64,000 bases of DNA. Origin: Phocoenobacter atlanticus. Its GTDB lineage: Bacteria > Pseudomonadota > Gammaproteobacteria > Enterobacterales > Pasteurellaceae. How positions within the stretch are numbered: the stretch's first letter is position 1; the number at the start of each line of letters is the position of its first letter. Below the pieces are notes generated by a model. The model was not told the DNA's origin, searched no databases, and worked only from the letters and a program-made list of their open reading frames with translations. This document shows, piece after piece, positions 1 to 8,734 of this stretch. The stretch lies in the NCBI RefSeq assembly GCF_030764225.1, contig NZ_JASAXH010000009.1; one strand, written 5' to 3'. The translations under genes were made by a program, and so were the position numbers.

Positions 1-2
1 CA

Positions 3-1100
3 CACAGTGGGGTGGAGTATTTAGCAACAAATAGGGTGTTGTTAAAAACGGCGGCAATAACAGATATTACGTTGGCGACTTGGGGTGTGGCGTCAGGTAA
101 GGCGTGGGCAAAGAGTTTGGGGATACCTGAGATGCCGGATAAGATAGTTCCACCAAAAGGAGCCGGAAAATTAAGTTTACGAACAGTGGGGGCGAATAAG
201 GTCGCTTTTGGTGTTCTTGGGTTAAATATTATTGCAGGCGTAGCGGGTATGATTATTGCTTATGGAGGCATTGAAGCAGCGATAAGGCATGATGATAAAA
301 TAGCTTTATGGAGCTATCGAATGATTATGATATCAGGGGCGGTAACGACAGCGGGTGGTGCTGTAAGTATAATGACGGCAGGAGCAGCGAAGGGGACATT
401 AATGGCTGGATTAGGCTCTGCTATGGCACCAGTACTATTTGTAGCCGCTATTATTGCGATTATAGCAGGAGGGATCTTATTTTTCTTTGCTAAAGATGAA
501 TTACAAAGTTGGCTAAGTACAGGGTTTTGGGGAAATTCTGAAAATTATCCGTTTTGGAGATTGGAAGAGCGAGAGGAAATATCAAGACAAATAAATGACG
601 CCAAAATATTAGCCAATCTTGAAGCAAAGAAAGCGTCAGAGAGCGATATTCCTACTGAAGAATCTTTTGAATATAGCCGTATCAACAGAGGTTTTATTGA
701 AGAATTGTATGAATATGGTATTTTAGGTGGCTTACAAGTCAGTCAACTATCTACTGGGACTCGTTTCGTGACTATTAGATGTGCCGAGTTTAGTAAAACA
801 CCTCCTAATACAACTAACTTAATCGTTAAGTACAGTGTGATTAGAGAAGGTAAACTAATCACCAATAAGCTGACTTGGAAGGCACAATTAATCTCACAAA
901 GTTTTGTTGTGATTGATTTAAAGGAAGAAAAGATAACAGATAAAGCGATTCGTATTGATGCCACATTTACAGATAAGGAAGATGAGGAATTTGAAGGATA
1001 CAGTGAAACGGTTGAATATAAGAATGCGTTAACTAAAATAGCCAGAGAAAGAGGGTCGGGCTACTGGCCTATTTATGGATTAAGGGAGGTGAAAAGATGA
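3..1100 (+). CDS. C-terminal part of a membrane-active secreted effector-like protein (5' end outside window)
   Basis: The reading frame is open to the left edge, so the true start lies upstream. The visible 366 residues hold hydrophobic segments at about 69-94, 106-125 and 136-164. A KDELQSWL motif, an EEREEISRQI stretch and a soluble tail of about 130 residues follow. Glycine-rich hairpins followed by a D-x-L-x-x-WL motif resemble the C-terminal pore region of VasX/BTH_I2691-type type VI secretion effectors; this is recalled, not searched. The stop overlaps the next start by four bases, as in effector-immunity pairs. The last 131 codons are duplicated nearly exactly 1.6 kb downstream. No secretion apparatus is visible in the window, so the route of export is inference. 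Confidence 0.5.
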   Translation, partial: HSGVEYLATNRVLLKTAAITDITLATWGVASGKAWAKSLGIPEMPDKIVPPKGAGKLSLRTVGANKVAFGVLGLNIIAGVAGMIIAYGGIEAAIRHDDKIALWSYRMIMISGAVTTAGGAVSIMTAGAAKGTLMAGLGSAMAPVLFVAAIIAIIAGGILFFFAKDELQSWLSTGFWGNSENYPFWRLEEREEISRQINDAKILANLEAKKASESDIPTEESFEYSRINRGFIEELYEYGILGGLQVSQLSTGTRFVTIRCAEFSKTPPNTTNLIVKYSVIREGKLITNKLTWKAQLISQSFVVIDLKEEKITDKAIRIDATFTDKEDEEFEGYSETVEYKNALTKIARERGSGYWPIYGLREVKR

Positions 1101-2206
1101 GTATTCATCAACTAAGTCGTAGAGAAAAGTATGCCATTCGCCGTTGGTTTAAAAAGATAGATGATAATACATTAGAGCTTAAAGAACAGTGGCTAGGACC
1201 TATAAAATTTATTTTCTTATTTATGCTCTCTTTGGCTGTCTATTATGATTTTATTCATCCTGAATACAGGGCGATGAATATTCATTCATTACAATTTTCT
1301 TTTATGCCAGAAACAAGGTTTCAAGAAAATTGGAAATGGAGAGAAGATAGAAACAATTTGGGTTTTACTAAAGAGGGTGATAGTAAAGCGGAATATATGG
1401 CTGAAATGTGGGAAAAACATAAACATAGAGTATGGGACGGTTATGGGATGGTCGCATATTATATTTTCTTATTGACAATGATATTATGGCCAAATAAACG
1501 GCGGATTCGATTTGACCGTAAGAGAGGGATTATTTATACCTATGCGAAGGGGAAATTATATGTTACCGAAATTAATAAATTAGTCCGTCCATTACATGAT
1601 TATTTGGATATTCGAGATCCTTATAAAATAACAATCTGGGTTCACCCTTATATAAAAACGACTAAATATTTTGCAGATGATTCACGAATGAATTTTTGTG
1701 ACTATTCGATGTGGTTTTGGGGTATGGCACAACGACCTCAAAGAGGGAATTTATTCTTAATGCAACGTTTTTTAATTGATTTTATGAACCCAGATGTAGA
1801 GCCAGAGCGATTAGAAGGTATGATGAAAGCAGTATCAGGCTGGCGTGACCCATTAGAATGGTTGATACGTTTAACAGTAGGACTGTCGGATAATGGTTTG
1901 TATTGTAAACCATTACCAAGAAAGGCTTTTTTAGAAAAAGAACTGGCACATTATTTTAGTCATATTGCTCCTAGCATAAAACAACACCCATCTTGGAGAA
2001 GAAAGGCACATTATGATGATCCTAAAGAATTTTTTAATGTGAAAGCCATTTCAGATAAAGAAAATAGACGAGCAGGTTATTCAAAAGTACCTTGCCCAAA
2101 TTTATTTGAGTATTTAACGCCTTCTCAATTATATAATATCTGGTTTGTAGATAGAGATAGTTAGCTTTTAGTCGTTTGAAATAGTGATGTTTTTTATGAT
2201 AAAAAA
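708..2206 (+). repeat. Tandem duplication, unit 1
   Basis: From TATGAATATGGTATTTTAGG in the effector tail, through the associated gene, to the TGATGTTTTTTATGATAAAA tail, the sequence recurs 1,623-1,626 bases later with very few changes. The unit is about 1.5 kb. Differences concentrate in two short blocks, near 745-770 and 1310-1345. Confidence 0.9.
1097..2164 (+). CDS. Putative immunity / effector-associated membrane protein, copy 1
   Basis: This 355-residue protein has two likely membrane segments, near residues 32-50 and 114-131. A basic NKRRIRFDRKRG stretch follows, then a long tryptophan- and proline-rich cytoplasmic domain. It overlaps the upstream effector-like gene by the ATGA junction, so translation is probably coupled. 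I do not recognise a biochemical function. It recalls uncharacterised DUF6708-like proteins found beside type VI effectors, but that is memory only. Position and coupling suggest immunity or chaperone function. It is almost identical to the copy at 2720, except for a block around residues 72-95 in the predicted extracytoplasmic loop, where the two differ strongly. Confidence 0.5.
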   Translation: MSIHQLSRREKYAIRRWFKKIDDNTLELKEQWLGPIKFIFLFMLSLAVYYDFIHPEYRAMNIHSLQFSFMPETRFQENWKWREDRNNLGFTKEGDSKAEYMAEMWEKHKHRVWDGYGMVAYYIFLLTMILWPNKRRIRFDRKRGIIYTYAKGKLYVTEINKLVRPLHDYLDIRDPYKITIWVHPYIKTTKYFADDSRMNFCDYSMWFWGMAQRPQRGNLFLMQRFLIDFMNPDVEPERLEGMMKAVSGWRDPLEWLIRLTVGLSDNGLYCKPLPRKAFLEKELAHYFSHIAPSIKQHPSWRRKAHYDDPKEFFNVKAISDKENRRAGYSKVPCPNLFEYLTPSQLYNIWFVDRDS

Positions 2207-2723
2207 GGTTATATCAGATTTTAGTTTTGAAGATTATCAAAAGATAGCAAAAGATAATACGGTAAAACAAGGGAAAGTATTTTCACAAGGATTTTTGCAA
2301 AATTATAACAGTAAGTTACCGCTTGTACTTTATGAATATGGTATTTTAGGCGGATTACAAGTCAGCAAGCCGTCTCCAGAGGGACGTTTAGTGACGATTA
2401 GATGTGCCGAGTTTAGTAAAACACCTCCTAATACAACTAACTTAATCGTTAAGTACAGTGTGATTAGAGAAGGTAAACTAATCACCAATAAGCTGACTTG
2501 GAAGGCACAATTAATCTCACAAAGTTTTGTTGTGATTGATTTAAAGGAAGAAAAGATAACAGATAAAGCGATTCGTATTGATGCCACATTTACAGATAAG
2601 GAAGATGAGGAGTTTGAAGGATACAGTGAAACGGTTGAATATAAGAATGCGTTAACAAAAATAGCCAGAGAAAGAGGGTCGGGCTACTGGCCTATTTATG
2701 GATTAAGGGAGGTGAAAAGATGA
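2187..2723 (+). CDS. Orphan effector tip: new N-terminus joined to duplicated C-terminal domain
   Basis: The last 131 residues are nearly identical to the end of the preceding effector-like protein. The first 47 or so residues are unrelated to it and replace its membrane hairpins. An ATG follows a GTG by one codon, and there is no convincing Shine-Dalgarno sequence. The piece may be an untranslated spare cassette that could recombine into the full effector, as with orphan tips of polymorphic toxins. It may also be a small functional protein. The stop overlaps the next gene by four bases exactly as in copy 1. Differences from copy 1 cluster at the QVSKPSPEGRLV segment. Confidence 0.45.
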   Translation: MFFMIKKVISDFSFEDYQKIAKDNTVKQGKVFSQGFLQNYNSKLPLVLYEYGILGGLQVSKPSPEGRLVTIRCAEFSKTPPNTTNLIVKYSVIREGKLITNKLTWKAQLISQSFVVIDLKEEKITDKAIRIDATFTDKEDEEFEGYSETVEYKNALTKIARERGSGYWPIYGLREVKR

Positions 2724-3832
2724 GTGTTCATCAACTAAGTCGTAGAGAAAAGTATGCCATTCGCCGTTGGTTTAAAAAGATAGATGATAATACATTAGAG
2801 CTTAAAGAACAGTGGCTAGGACCTATAAAATTTATTTTCTTATTTATGCTCTCTTTGGCTGTCTATTATGATTTTATCCACCCTGAATACAGGGCAATGA
2901 ATATTCATTCATTACAATTTTCTTTTATGCCAAAGAAGGTATTAGAGAGAGATTTTCATTATTATAGAGAAGATAGCAACAAATTGGGTTTTACTAGAGA
3001 GGGTGATAGTAAAGCAGAATATATAGCTGAAATGTGGGAAAAACATAAACATAGAGTATGGGACGGTTATGGGATGGTCGCATATTATATTTTCTTATTA
3101 ACAATGATATTATGGCCAAATAAACGGCGGATTCGATTTGACCGTAAGAGAGGGATTATTTATACCTATGCGAAGGGGAAATTATATGTTACCGAAATTA
3201 ATAAATTAGTCCGTCCATTACATGATTATTTGGATATTCGAGATCCTTATAAAATAACAATATGGGTTCACCCTTATATAAAAACGACTAAATATTTTGC
3301 AGATGATTCACGAATGAATTTTTGTGACTATTCGATGTGGTTTTGGGGTATGGCACAACGACCTCAAAGAGGAAATTTATTCTTAATGCAACGTTTTTTA
3401 ATTGATTTTATGAACCCAGATGTAGAGCCAGAGCGATTAGAAGGTATGATGAAAGCAGTATCAGGCTGGCGTGACCCATTAGAATGGTTGATACGTTTAA
3501 CAGTAGGACTGTCGGATAATGGTTTGTATTGTAAGCCATTACCAAGAAAGGCTTTTTTAGAAAAAGAACTGGCACATTATTTTAGTCATATTGCTCCTAG
3601 CATAAAACAACACCCATCTTGGAGAAGAAAGGCACATTATGATGATCCTAAAGAATTTTTTAATGTGAAAGCCATTTCAGATAAAGAAAATAGACGAGCA
3701 GGTTATTCAAAAGTACCTTGCCCAAATTTATTTGAGTATTTAACGCCTTCTCAATTATATAATATCTGGTTTGTAGATAGAGATAGTTAGTTTTTAGTCG
3801 TTTTAAATAGTGATGTTTTTTATGATAAAAAA
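2331..3832 (+). repeat. Tandem duplication, unit 2
   Basis: This is the second copy of the 1.5-kb unit that begins at 708. About 125 unique bases (2207-2330) separate the units. Homology stops after TGATGTTTTTTATGATAAAA, which is the same boundary as in unit 1. Confidence 0.9.
2720..3790 (+). CDS. Putative immunity / effector-associated membrane protein, copy 2
   Basis: At 356 residues this protein is nearly identical to copy 1 over its N-terminal membrane segment and its whole C-terminal 260 residues. The loop between the two membrane segments reads PKKVLERDFHYY here and PETRFQENWKWR in copy 1, with a one-codon length difference. Such a local exchange in an otherwise conserved pair is what selection on a recognition surface would produce, but function is inferred only from position. 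The start overlaps the orphan tip's stop by four bases. A short palindrome-free AT-rich tail follows before the next gene. Confidence 0.5.
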   Translation: MSVHQLSRREKYAIRRWFKKIDDNTLELKEQWLGPIKFIFLFMLSLAVYYDFIHPEYRAMNIHSLQFSFMPKKVLERDFHYYREDSNKLGFTREGDSKAEYIAEMWEKHKHRVWDGYGMVAYYIFLLTMILWPNKRRIRFDRKRGIIYTYAKGKLYVTEINKLVRPLHDYLDIRDPYKITIWVHPYIKTTKYFADDSRMNFCDYSMWFWGMAQRPQRGNLFLMQRFLIDFMNPDVEPERLEGMMKAVSGWRDPLEWLIRLTVGLSDNGLYCKPLPRKAFLEKELAHYFSHIAPSIKQHPSWRRKAHYDDPKEFFNVKAISDKENRRAGYSKVPCPNLFEYLTPSQLYNIWFVDRDS

Positions 3833-4081
3833 TTCTCTATGTGAAATATTAGATTTGTAAATTTTTGATTTGATCTATCCGCTATATTTATACCTAATAA
3901 TGTTTTACTGTTGAGGAGATCGTTCATTCACAGGGAAGTATAAGCATATTTTGTCATTGTGATTGTTATTTAATTTCATCGAGTAGATTTTCTTATTATT
4001 TTTTAGTAAATCACTTATCGTGGTATCATATTAGAACTAAAATTATTACATTGATATAACATATTTTAAGGAATTTATTTT

Positions 4082-5209
4082 ATGGCAGGATTATTAGGAT
4101 ATTTATCTCTTTTAGCCGATGATATCGGTAGCTTAGCGAGTAAAACCGTTGCAAGTACAACTAAAACAATAACCACCTCTTTTGATGATGTTGGTATTTT
4201 ATTTGACGATATTGCAACTTATACTAAAGTGGCGGGAATAAAATCCACAGGTTTGATCGTAGATGATTTGGCAGCGATTGCCAGTATGACCAATGATACA
4301 ACGTCTGAAATACTAAAAAAGGAATTATCTAAGGTTAGAACCACACAAGAATTAAAAGAGCATATTGAAAAATTGCCCGAAAATGAAAAGAAAGAGGTCT
4401 TAGCAGAGCTAGAAATTTTAAGACAAAAAGCAATTCAACAAGCCACAGGAAATGCGGCAAAACGAGAAATCCCAATTGTTTATAAAATTGCCAAAGGGAG
4501 TGTTAAAAACAAGTTTATCATTATTCCATTGGTATTATTGATGAGTGCTTTTATTCCTTGGTTAATTTCTCCTATTTTGATTTTAGGGGGAATATATTTA
4601 GCTTATGAAGGGGTTGAAAGTATTTTAGTAAAATTGGGAGCTCACCATAAAAAGCATAATAAAGATCCACAAAGTGTTCATTTAACATCAGAAGAGTTTG
4701 AAAATAAAAAAGTGGCAGGTGCTGTTAAAACAGACTTTATTTTGTCCTTTGAAATTATTGTGATTACCTTAGGCTTGGTACAAGAGAGTGATTTTATTAC
4801 TAAACTTTTTGTTTTAATTTTAATTGGGATGATCACGACTGTGGCTGTTTATGGTATTGTTGGTTTGATTATTAAGTTAGACGATATTGGTTTTTATCTT
4901 AAAAAGAAACAAAGTGAATTTTTTCAATCGTTGGGTAATTTTTTAATTAAAGCAATGCCGATGTTGATAAAAGGCATTGGCATTATTGGTACGATCGCAA
5001 TGCTTGCTGTTGGAGGGGGAATTATTTCACATCAAACTCACTTATTTCATTCTTTTGTGCATAGTATTGAAAGTATTCCTTTTGCTACTTTAATATTAGA
5101 TATTATGCTTGCTTTGATTGTGGGCTATATTGCGGTTCAGAGTGTGGAAGTAGGCAAGAAATTTTTAAGAAATAAGCATCGAAAAATTAACAATACAAGA
5201 GATTTATAA
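4082..5209 (+). CDS. yedI: DUF808/YedI-family inner membrane protein
   Basis: The N-terminus MAGLLGYLSLLADDIGS, the repeated LFDDIATYTKVAGIKS and VDDLA motifs, and the KREIPIVYKIAKGS block match the YedI (DUF808) family, whose function is unknown. Membrane segments lie near 143-160, 160-178, 216-235, 240-265, 292-312 and 328-352. Compared with the Escherichia coli protein (about 305 residues) this one is longer. The excess is mainly a charged, helical stretch near residues 70-125 (SEILKKELSKVRTTQELKEH and onwards), between the DDLA motif and the KREIP motif. A small membrane ORF follows after one base. The start is preceded by TTTTAAGGAATTTATTTT, with AAGGA as ribosome site. Confidence 0.85.
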   Translation: MAGLLGYLSLLADDIGSLASKTVASTTKTITTSFDDVGILFDDIATYTKVAGIKSTGLIVDDLAAIASMTNDTTSEILKKELSKVRTTQELKEHIEKLPENEKKEVLAELEILRQKAIQQATGNAAKREIPIVYKIAKGSVKNKFIIIPLVLLMSAFIPWLISPILILGGIYLAYEGVESILVKLGAHHKKHNKDPQSVHLTSEEFENKKVAGAVKTDFILSFEIIVITLGLVQESDFITKLFVLILIGMITTVAVYGIVGLIIKLDDIGFYLKKKQSEFFQSLGNFLIKAMPMLIKGIGIIGTIAMLAVGGGIISHQTHLFHSFVHSIESIPFATLILDIMLALIVGYIAVQSVEVGKKFLRNKHRKINNTRDL

Positions 5210-5210
5210 T

Positions 5211-5435
5211 ATGAAAATATTTTTATTATTACCTTCTGCATTTTGGTTATTTTTAACAGCATTAGGATTTGGGGCACAAAGTTTAGCAAATTTAGTAGAA
5301 TTAGTTGTTATTTTTTGTCTTTCAATTCTTTGTGTATTTATACCTGAACATTTTATTTCCTCAAAATATGTAGTAATTATTTTATTGATAATTACCTTTT
5401 TAACACGGCTTTTAATGCCAATTATTCCAGAGTAA
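5211..5435 (+). CDS. Small hydrophobic membrane protein, unknown
   Basis: The 74-residue product is almost wholly hydrophobic, with two or three potential membrane helices (about residues 3-22, 27-46 and 51-70). It starts two bases after the stop of the YedI-like gene, so it is likely co-transcribed and perhaps translationally coupled. I recognise no family. Base composition resembles its neighbour. It could be a partner of the DUF808 protein or a non-functional tail; the tight coupling favours a real gene. Confidence 0.5.
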   Translation: MKIFLLLPSAFWLFLTALGFGAQSLANLVELVVIFCLSILCVFIPEHFISSKYVVIILLIITFLTRLLMPIIPE

Positions 5436-5454
5436 AGAATATATAAAATGTACT

Positions 5455-7305
5455 TTATAGATATTTTTTAACTTCTTTTCTCGCTCTTTTTAACCACTCT
5501 TTTTTATAGTTTGGTAATTGCAGTTGCTCTCTATTCAGAACACTATTTAATTCAATTAATTCAGTTGGATAGCGTTGTTGTAAGCGCTTTAAACTTGCAT
5601 AACAAGAAGTTAAAGAACGATGATAATAGGCAAAACCCTGTAGGTTTTTATGGTCGTTCTCCATAAATACAAGTTGATGTTCAAGCGGTACGATCTTGAT
5701 CATTTTTTGCAAATTTTGTAAAAAAGGCAAAAGAAGGAAGTCTCGTTGAAATTGCATTTGGGCTTGCTTTACAAAAGTTAGCCCCTTTTCGCTGATTGGA
5801 TATAACATCATTGCACTGTGGTAACCACTACTGGCTTCTTTGGATGGGCTAATTTGAACCAATTGGAAACCACAGCTTTTCCAAAAATTAAAAAGTTTTT
5901 CATTTAGACCAAAACTCACTGAAATAAAATCCACATTTTGTTGAGTTCGTATTTGCAAAATTAATTGAGAAACTAACCGCTTACCGATACCTTGTTGCTG
6001 TTTTTCAGGAGTCACGGCAATGCGAGAAATACGAATTGAACGTAATAAACAAGCTTCTATTAAATTTCCTTGAAAACAGAGGTATTGTGCCACTAAATTA
6101 CCCTTTGGACGGCGTTTTCCTTGCCAAATTTCCTCGGCTAAACCTTTATCTAATCCGCCTTCAAAGATTGCCCAAATACCACCAATAAGTTGATGATTTT
6201 CAATATGTTTTAAATAATATTGATGAGGTGCATCAAACAAACGGCGTAGATCTGTTGGGGTAGTTTTATAATGAGCATTGGCTAAAAGTTGGTAAAAGGC
6301 TTGGTTGCTATTTGGGTCACTATTTTCAACATTATCTAAAATAAGCAGTTGGTTAACAAAATTTTCTAATGAATCATTATTTTTCCAGCGTAGGGCTTTT
6401 GTTAATTTCCATTGTTGGTAAGGACGTTTTAATTGAGGCAAAAACTTAAGACTAAAGCCTCGTCCTGTCCCTTCATAATTTTGAGTTGTAGTAGCCAATA
6501 TGACTTTTTTAAAATAATGTGAAAATTGCTGTAACATTGGTAAAGGCAGACTTGCCGCTTCATCAATAAAAAGCCAATAATCATTAGTTAACTGTTGATT
6601 TTCAATTTGTTGAATAAGTTGATCGGGAGAAAAAAATAATATTTTGTCTTTATCTACATTTTGCCAAAAAGTGGGTAGAGCAGAGTGGCTCCGAGCGGTA
6701 ATAATAACCTTTTGTTTTTGTTGAATATATTGTGCTAATTTTCCTAATAATGTAGATTTACCACGTCCTCTTGGTGCGGTAATTAAATGAATATCAGCTG
6801 AATGTTGTGGAAGTTCTTCAAAAATATTTTGTTGCTGTATGGTAAGTGATGAAAAATTGCAAATTTTTGAAAAGATCGTACCGCTTGTGAATTTATTAAA
6901 ATCAAATTTTTCTACAATCTCAAATTGAAATTGTTCAACAAGTTGTTGAAAATAATTAAAAAAGTTCGGGCTTTTTATCTTTCCTTGTTCACTCCAACGG
7001 ATCGCATCGAGATCTGTTTGTTGCGTTAAATGATGCCATTGAGGACAAATAATAATTAAGTAACCGTTATCTATAATGGTACCTGTAGCGATTGCTAATG
7101 CATCTAAATTAAAACAAACCCCCTCTTCACTTTGCATATCATAAATGACGTAATCAAGAGTTTGACCCAATAATTTTTTGGCATTTTTAAAAGAAAGAGT
7201 GGCAATATTCAGGTTTAAATCAGTGACGGTTTCACTTAAAAATACGCCATTTCCACCTAAAGGTTGAGCAGAAAATGGTGTAGTAACAATCACTAATTTA
7301 CGCAT
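5455..7305 (-). CDS. tmcA: tRNA(Met) cytidine acetyltransferase
   Basis: TmcA uses ATP and acetyl-CoA to make N4-acetylcytidine at the wobble base of elongator tRNA-Met. The 616 residues show the family order: an N-terminal DUF1726-like domain (1-150), a RecD-like ATPase with Walker A APRGRGKST at 177-185 and a Walker B-like FIDEAASLP at 246-254, a GNAT acetyltransferase domain with QQGIGKRLVSQL near 430, and a C-terminal tRNA-binding tail. It is shorter than the Escherichia coli enzyme (about 670 residues), within the family range. The start lies two bases after the stop of the kinase-like gene, so the two form an operon read leftwards. Confidence 0.95.
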   Translation of the reverse strand: MRKLVIVTTPFSAQPLGGNGVFLSETVTDLNLNIATLSFKNAKKLLGQTLDYVIYDMQSEEGVCFNLDALAIATGTIIDNGYLIIICPQWHHLTQQTDLDAIRWSEQGKIKSPNFFNYFQQLVEQFQFEIVEKFDFNKFTSGTIFSKICNFSSLTIQQQNIFEELPQHSADIHLITAPRGRGKSTLLGKLAQYIQQKQKVIITARSHSALPTFWQNVDKDKILFFSPDQLIQQIENQQLTNDYWLFIDEAASLPLPMLQQFSHYFKKVILATTTQNYEGTGRGFSLKFLPQLKRPYQQWKLTKALRWKNNDSLENFVNQLLILDNVENSDPNSNQAFYQLLANAHYKTTPTDLRRLFDAPHQYYLKHIENHQLIGGIWAIFEGGLDKGLAEEIWQGKRRPKGNLVAQYLCFQGNLIEACLLRSIRISRIAVTPEKQQQGIGKRLVSQLILQIRTQQNVDFISVSFGLNEKLFNFWKSCGFQLVQISPSKEASSGYHSAMMLYPISEKGLTFVKQAQMQFQRDFLLLPFLQNLQKMIKIVPLEHQLVFMENDHKNLQGFAYYHRSLTSCYASLKRLQQRYPTELIELNSVLNREQLQLPNYKKEWLKRARKEVKKYL

Positions 7306-7307
7306 AA

Positions 7308-8021
7308 TTACTTGATATTTAAAATATATTCAAAAATACAAAAAGCGGCAATTAAGTCTGTTCTTGCAATCGGTTTAAAAGGAGACAATAACCAATATAA
7401 CCAACGTTTATTTTTTATATAGTCAATAGTGGCTTTCCAAATCTCATTACCCCCTGCTTGAACATAACTTTCTACTGCTTGTTCAACACATTGTTGAGAT
7501 AATTTTTCACGGTATAAACTATGGATAAAAATCAATAAATCTCGAACTTGACGATGTTCAAGAGCCTTATTGGAAACTTTATTTTCAAAATCAATAAAAT
7601 AAATTTTATCCTCTAATAATGTGATATCTCGTACTGCAGGACGACCGTGTACAAAACCCTGTTGATGTATTTTTTGTAATTCGGTGGCGGCTAATGTTAC
7701 TAAAAATTGCGTTTTTTCAGGGGTAATATCTTTATCATTTATTAATGAGCTGATAGATCTGCCAACATCATTTGTGACAAAGTAATCCTCTCCTGTCATT
7801 ATTAATTTAGCTGTGGAAACATTGTGTTTATTGAGATAGGTTAATTGCTCAATTTCACGTTGTAATGCTTTTTGAGGAAAAGGTTTTAAAAAATGTTCAA
7901 CACCTTGTAATTTTTCGGTTTGCTTCAGCCAATAGCGATTATCTTCAAATTCAAAAGAAGTTATTCGTTGTCCTTTATTTGCTTCTAATACTGCTTTTAC
8001 TTGTTGCTCAAAAGTATTCAT
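7308..8021 (-). CDS. Small kinase-fold protein (Kdo kinase / BUD32-like)
   Basis: The 237-residue protein has a minimal kinase-like core: FVHGRPAVRDI resembles a catalytic HG-x-P-x-x-R-D loop, and FIDFEN supplies a DFE metal-binding motif, as in lipopolysaccharide (Kdo/InaA) kinases and BUD32-like proteins. Lysine-bearing segments near the N-terminus (RYWLKQTEKL) could hold the ATP lysine. It is the first gene of a two-gene unit with tmcA, two bases apart. A role in envelope sugar phosphorylation or in regulating translation is possible; the substrate cannot be told from sequence. The C-terminus is hydrophobic and aromatic (KRWLYWLLSPF). Confidence 0.65.
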   Translation of the reverse strand: MNTFEQQVKAVLEANKGQRITSFEFEDNRYWLKQTEKLQGVEHFLKPFPQKALQREIEQLTYLNKHNVSTAKLIMTGEDYFVTNDVGRSISSLINDKDITPEKTQFLVTLAATELQKIHQQGFVHGRPAVRDITLLEDKIYFIDFENKVSNKALEHRQVRDLLIFIHSLYREKLSQQCVEQAVESYVQAGGNEIWKATIDYIKNKRWLYWLLSPFKPIARTDLIAAFCIFEYILNIK

Positions 8022-8176
8022 AATGCTTTAATGTGTTGAAAGAAGAGGGGATTTTATCCTTATTTTTTAACTAAATCAATTTTGTGTGAATTTTTGAAAT
8101 AAAACTTTATTTTTTCTTGAGGTTTATGAAAGAAAAATTTATTATTTATTCAAGTTTTTAACTTTAAGGAGTGATT

Positions 8177-8644
8177 ATGTTATTTGGGCATTTAAGTCGT
8201 GATGATTACGCAGTAGGTTTACCTTCTGTGTTTGCACGTTTGTGTGGGAAATTAAAATCTTTAGATTTAGTCAACCTACCTTTAGGTTGGCAAGATCTTG
8301 AAGAGGGCATTCGAATGAATGTAATGGAATTAGAAAGCTCACCAGCAGAGGGAAAAGTAGCGGAAATTCATCGAAAAATGATTGATGTTCATCTTTTAAT
8401 TGAAGGTGAAGAGATGATTGAATATGGTCTGGTTGAACCTGATTTAAGTTTGTATAACGAATATAATGAAGCAGATGATTATCAAATTTCAGAGGTTATT
8501 GAAGATAAAAACCAACTTTTCTTAACGCCAAATTCTTTTGCTATTTTTATGCCGAATGAACCTCATAAACCAGTAAATTCAGTTAATGGAAATAAAAAAT
8601 TGAAAAAAATCGTGGTGAAAGTTCCTGTCGAAATGTTGGCATAA
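8177..8644 (+). CDS. YhcH/YjgK/YiaL (TabA-like) family protein
   Basis: The 155-residue product has the family signature: EIHRKMIDVHLLIEGEEMIEYG in the centre and a FAIFMPNEPHKP motif near the end, which form a cupin-like beta barrel with a metal-binding His/Glu set. Family members include TabA, linked to biofilm control, and proteins near sialic-acid or sugar catabolism genes; the exact substrate is unknown. An in-frame GTG lies at 8171, but the AAGGA ribosome site touches it, so the ATG at 8177 (six-base spacing) is preferred. The gene stands alone and converges on purU. Confidence 0.85.
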   Translation: MLFGHLSRDDYAVGLPSVFARLCGKLKSLDLVNLPLGWQDLEEGIRMNVMELESSPAEGKVAEIHRKMIDVHLLIEGEEMIEYGLVEPDLSLYNEYNEADDYQISEVIEDKNQLFLTPNSFAIFMPNEPHKPVNSVNGNKKLKKIVVKVPVEMLA

Positions 8645-8663
8645 ATTATTTGCAGATAATTAA

Positions 8664-8713
8664 GCGGTGACATTTAAGCTAAAATTTGCAAATTTTCATA
8701 ACAATGTCATCGC
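8664..8713. terminator. Uptake-signal hairpin terminator between yhcH-like gene and purU
   Basis: GCGGTGACAT and ATGTCATCGC form a stem with one mismatch around an AATTTGCAAATTTT core. It lies between convergent genes and can serve both strands. Confidence 0.7.
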
Positions 8714-8734
8714 TATATTCTCATATTATTAAAA

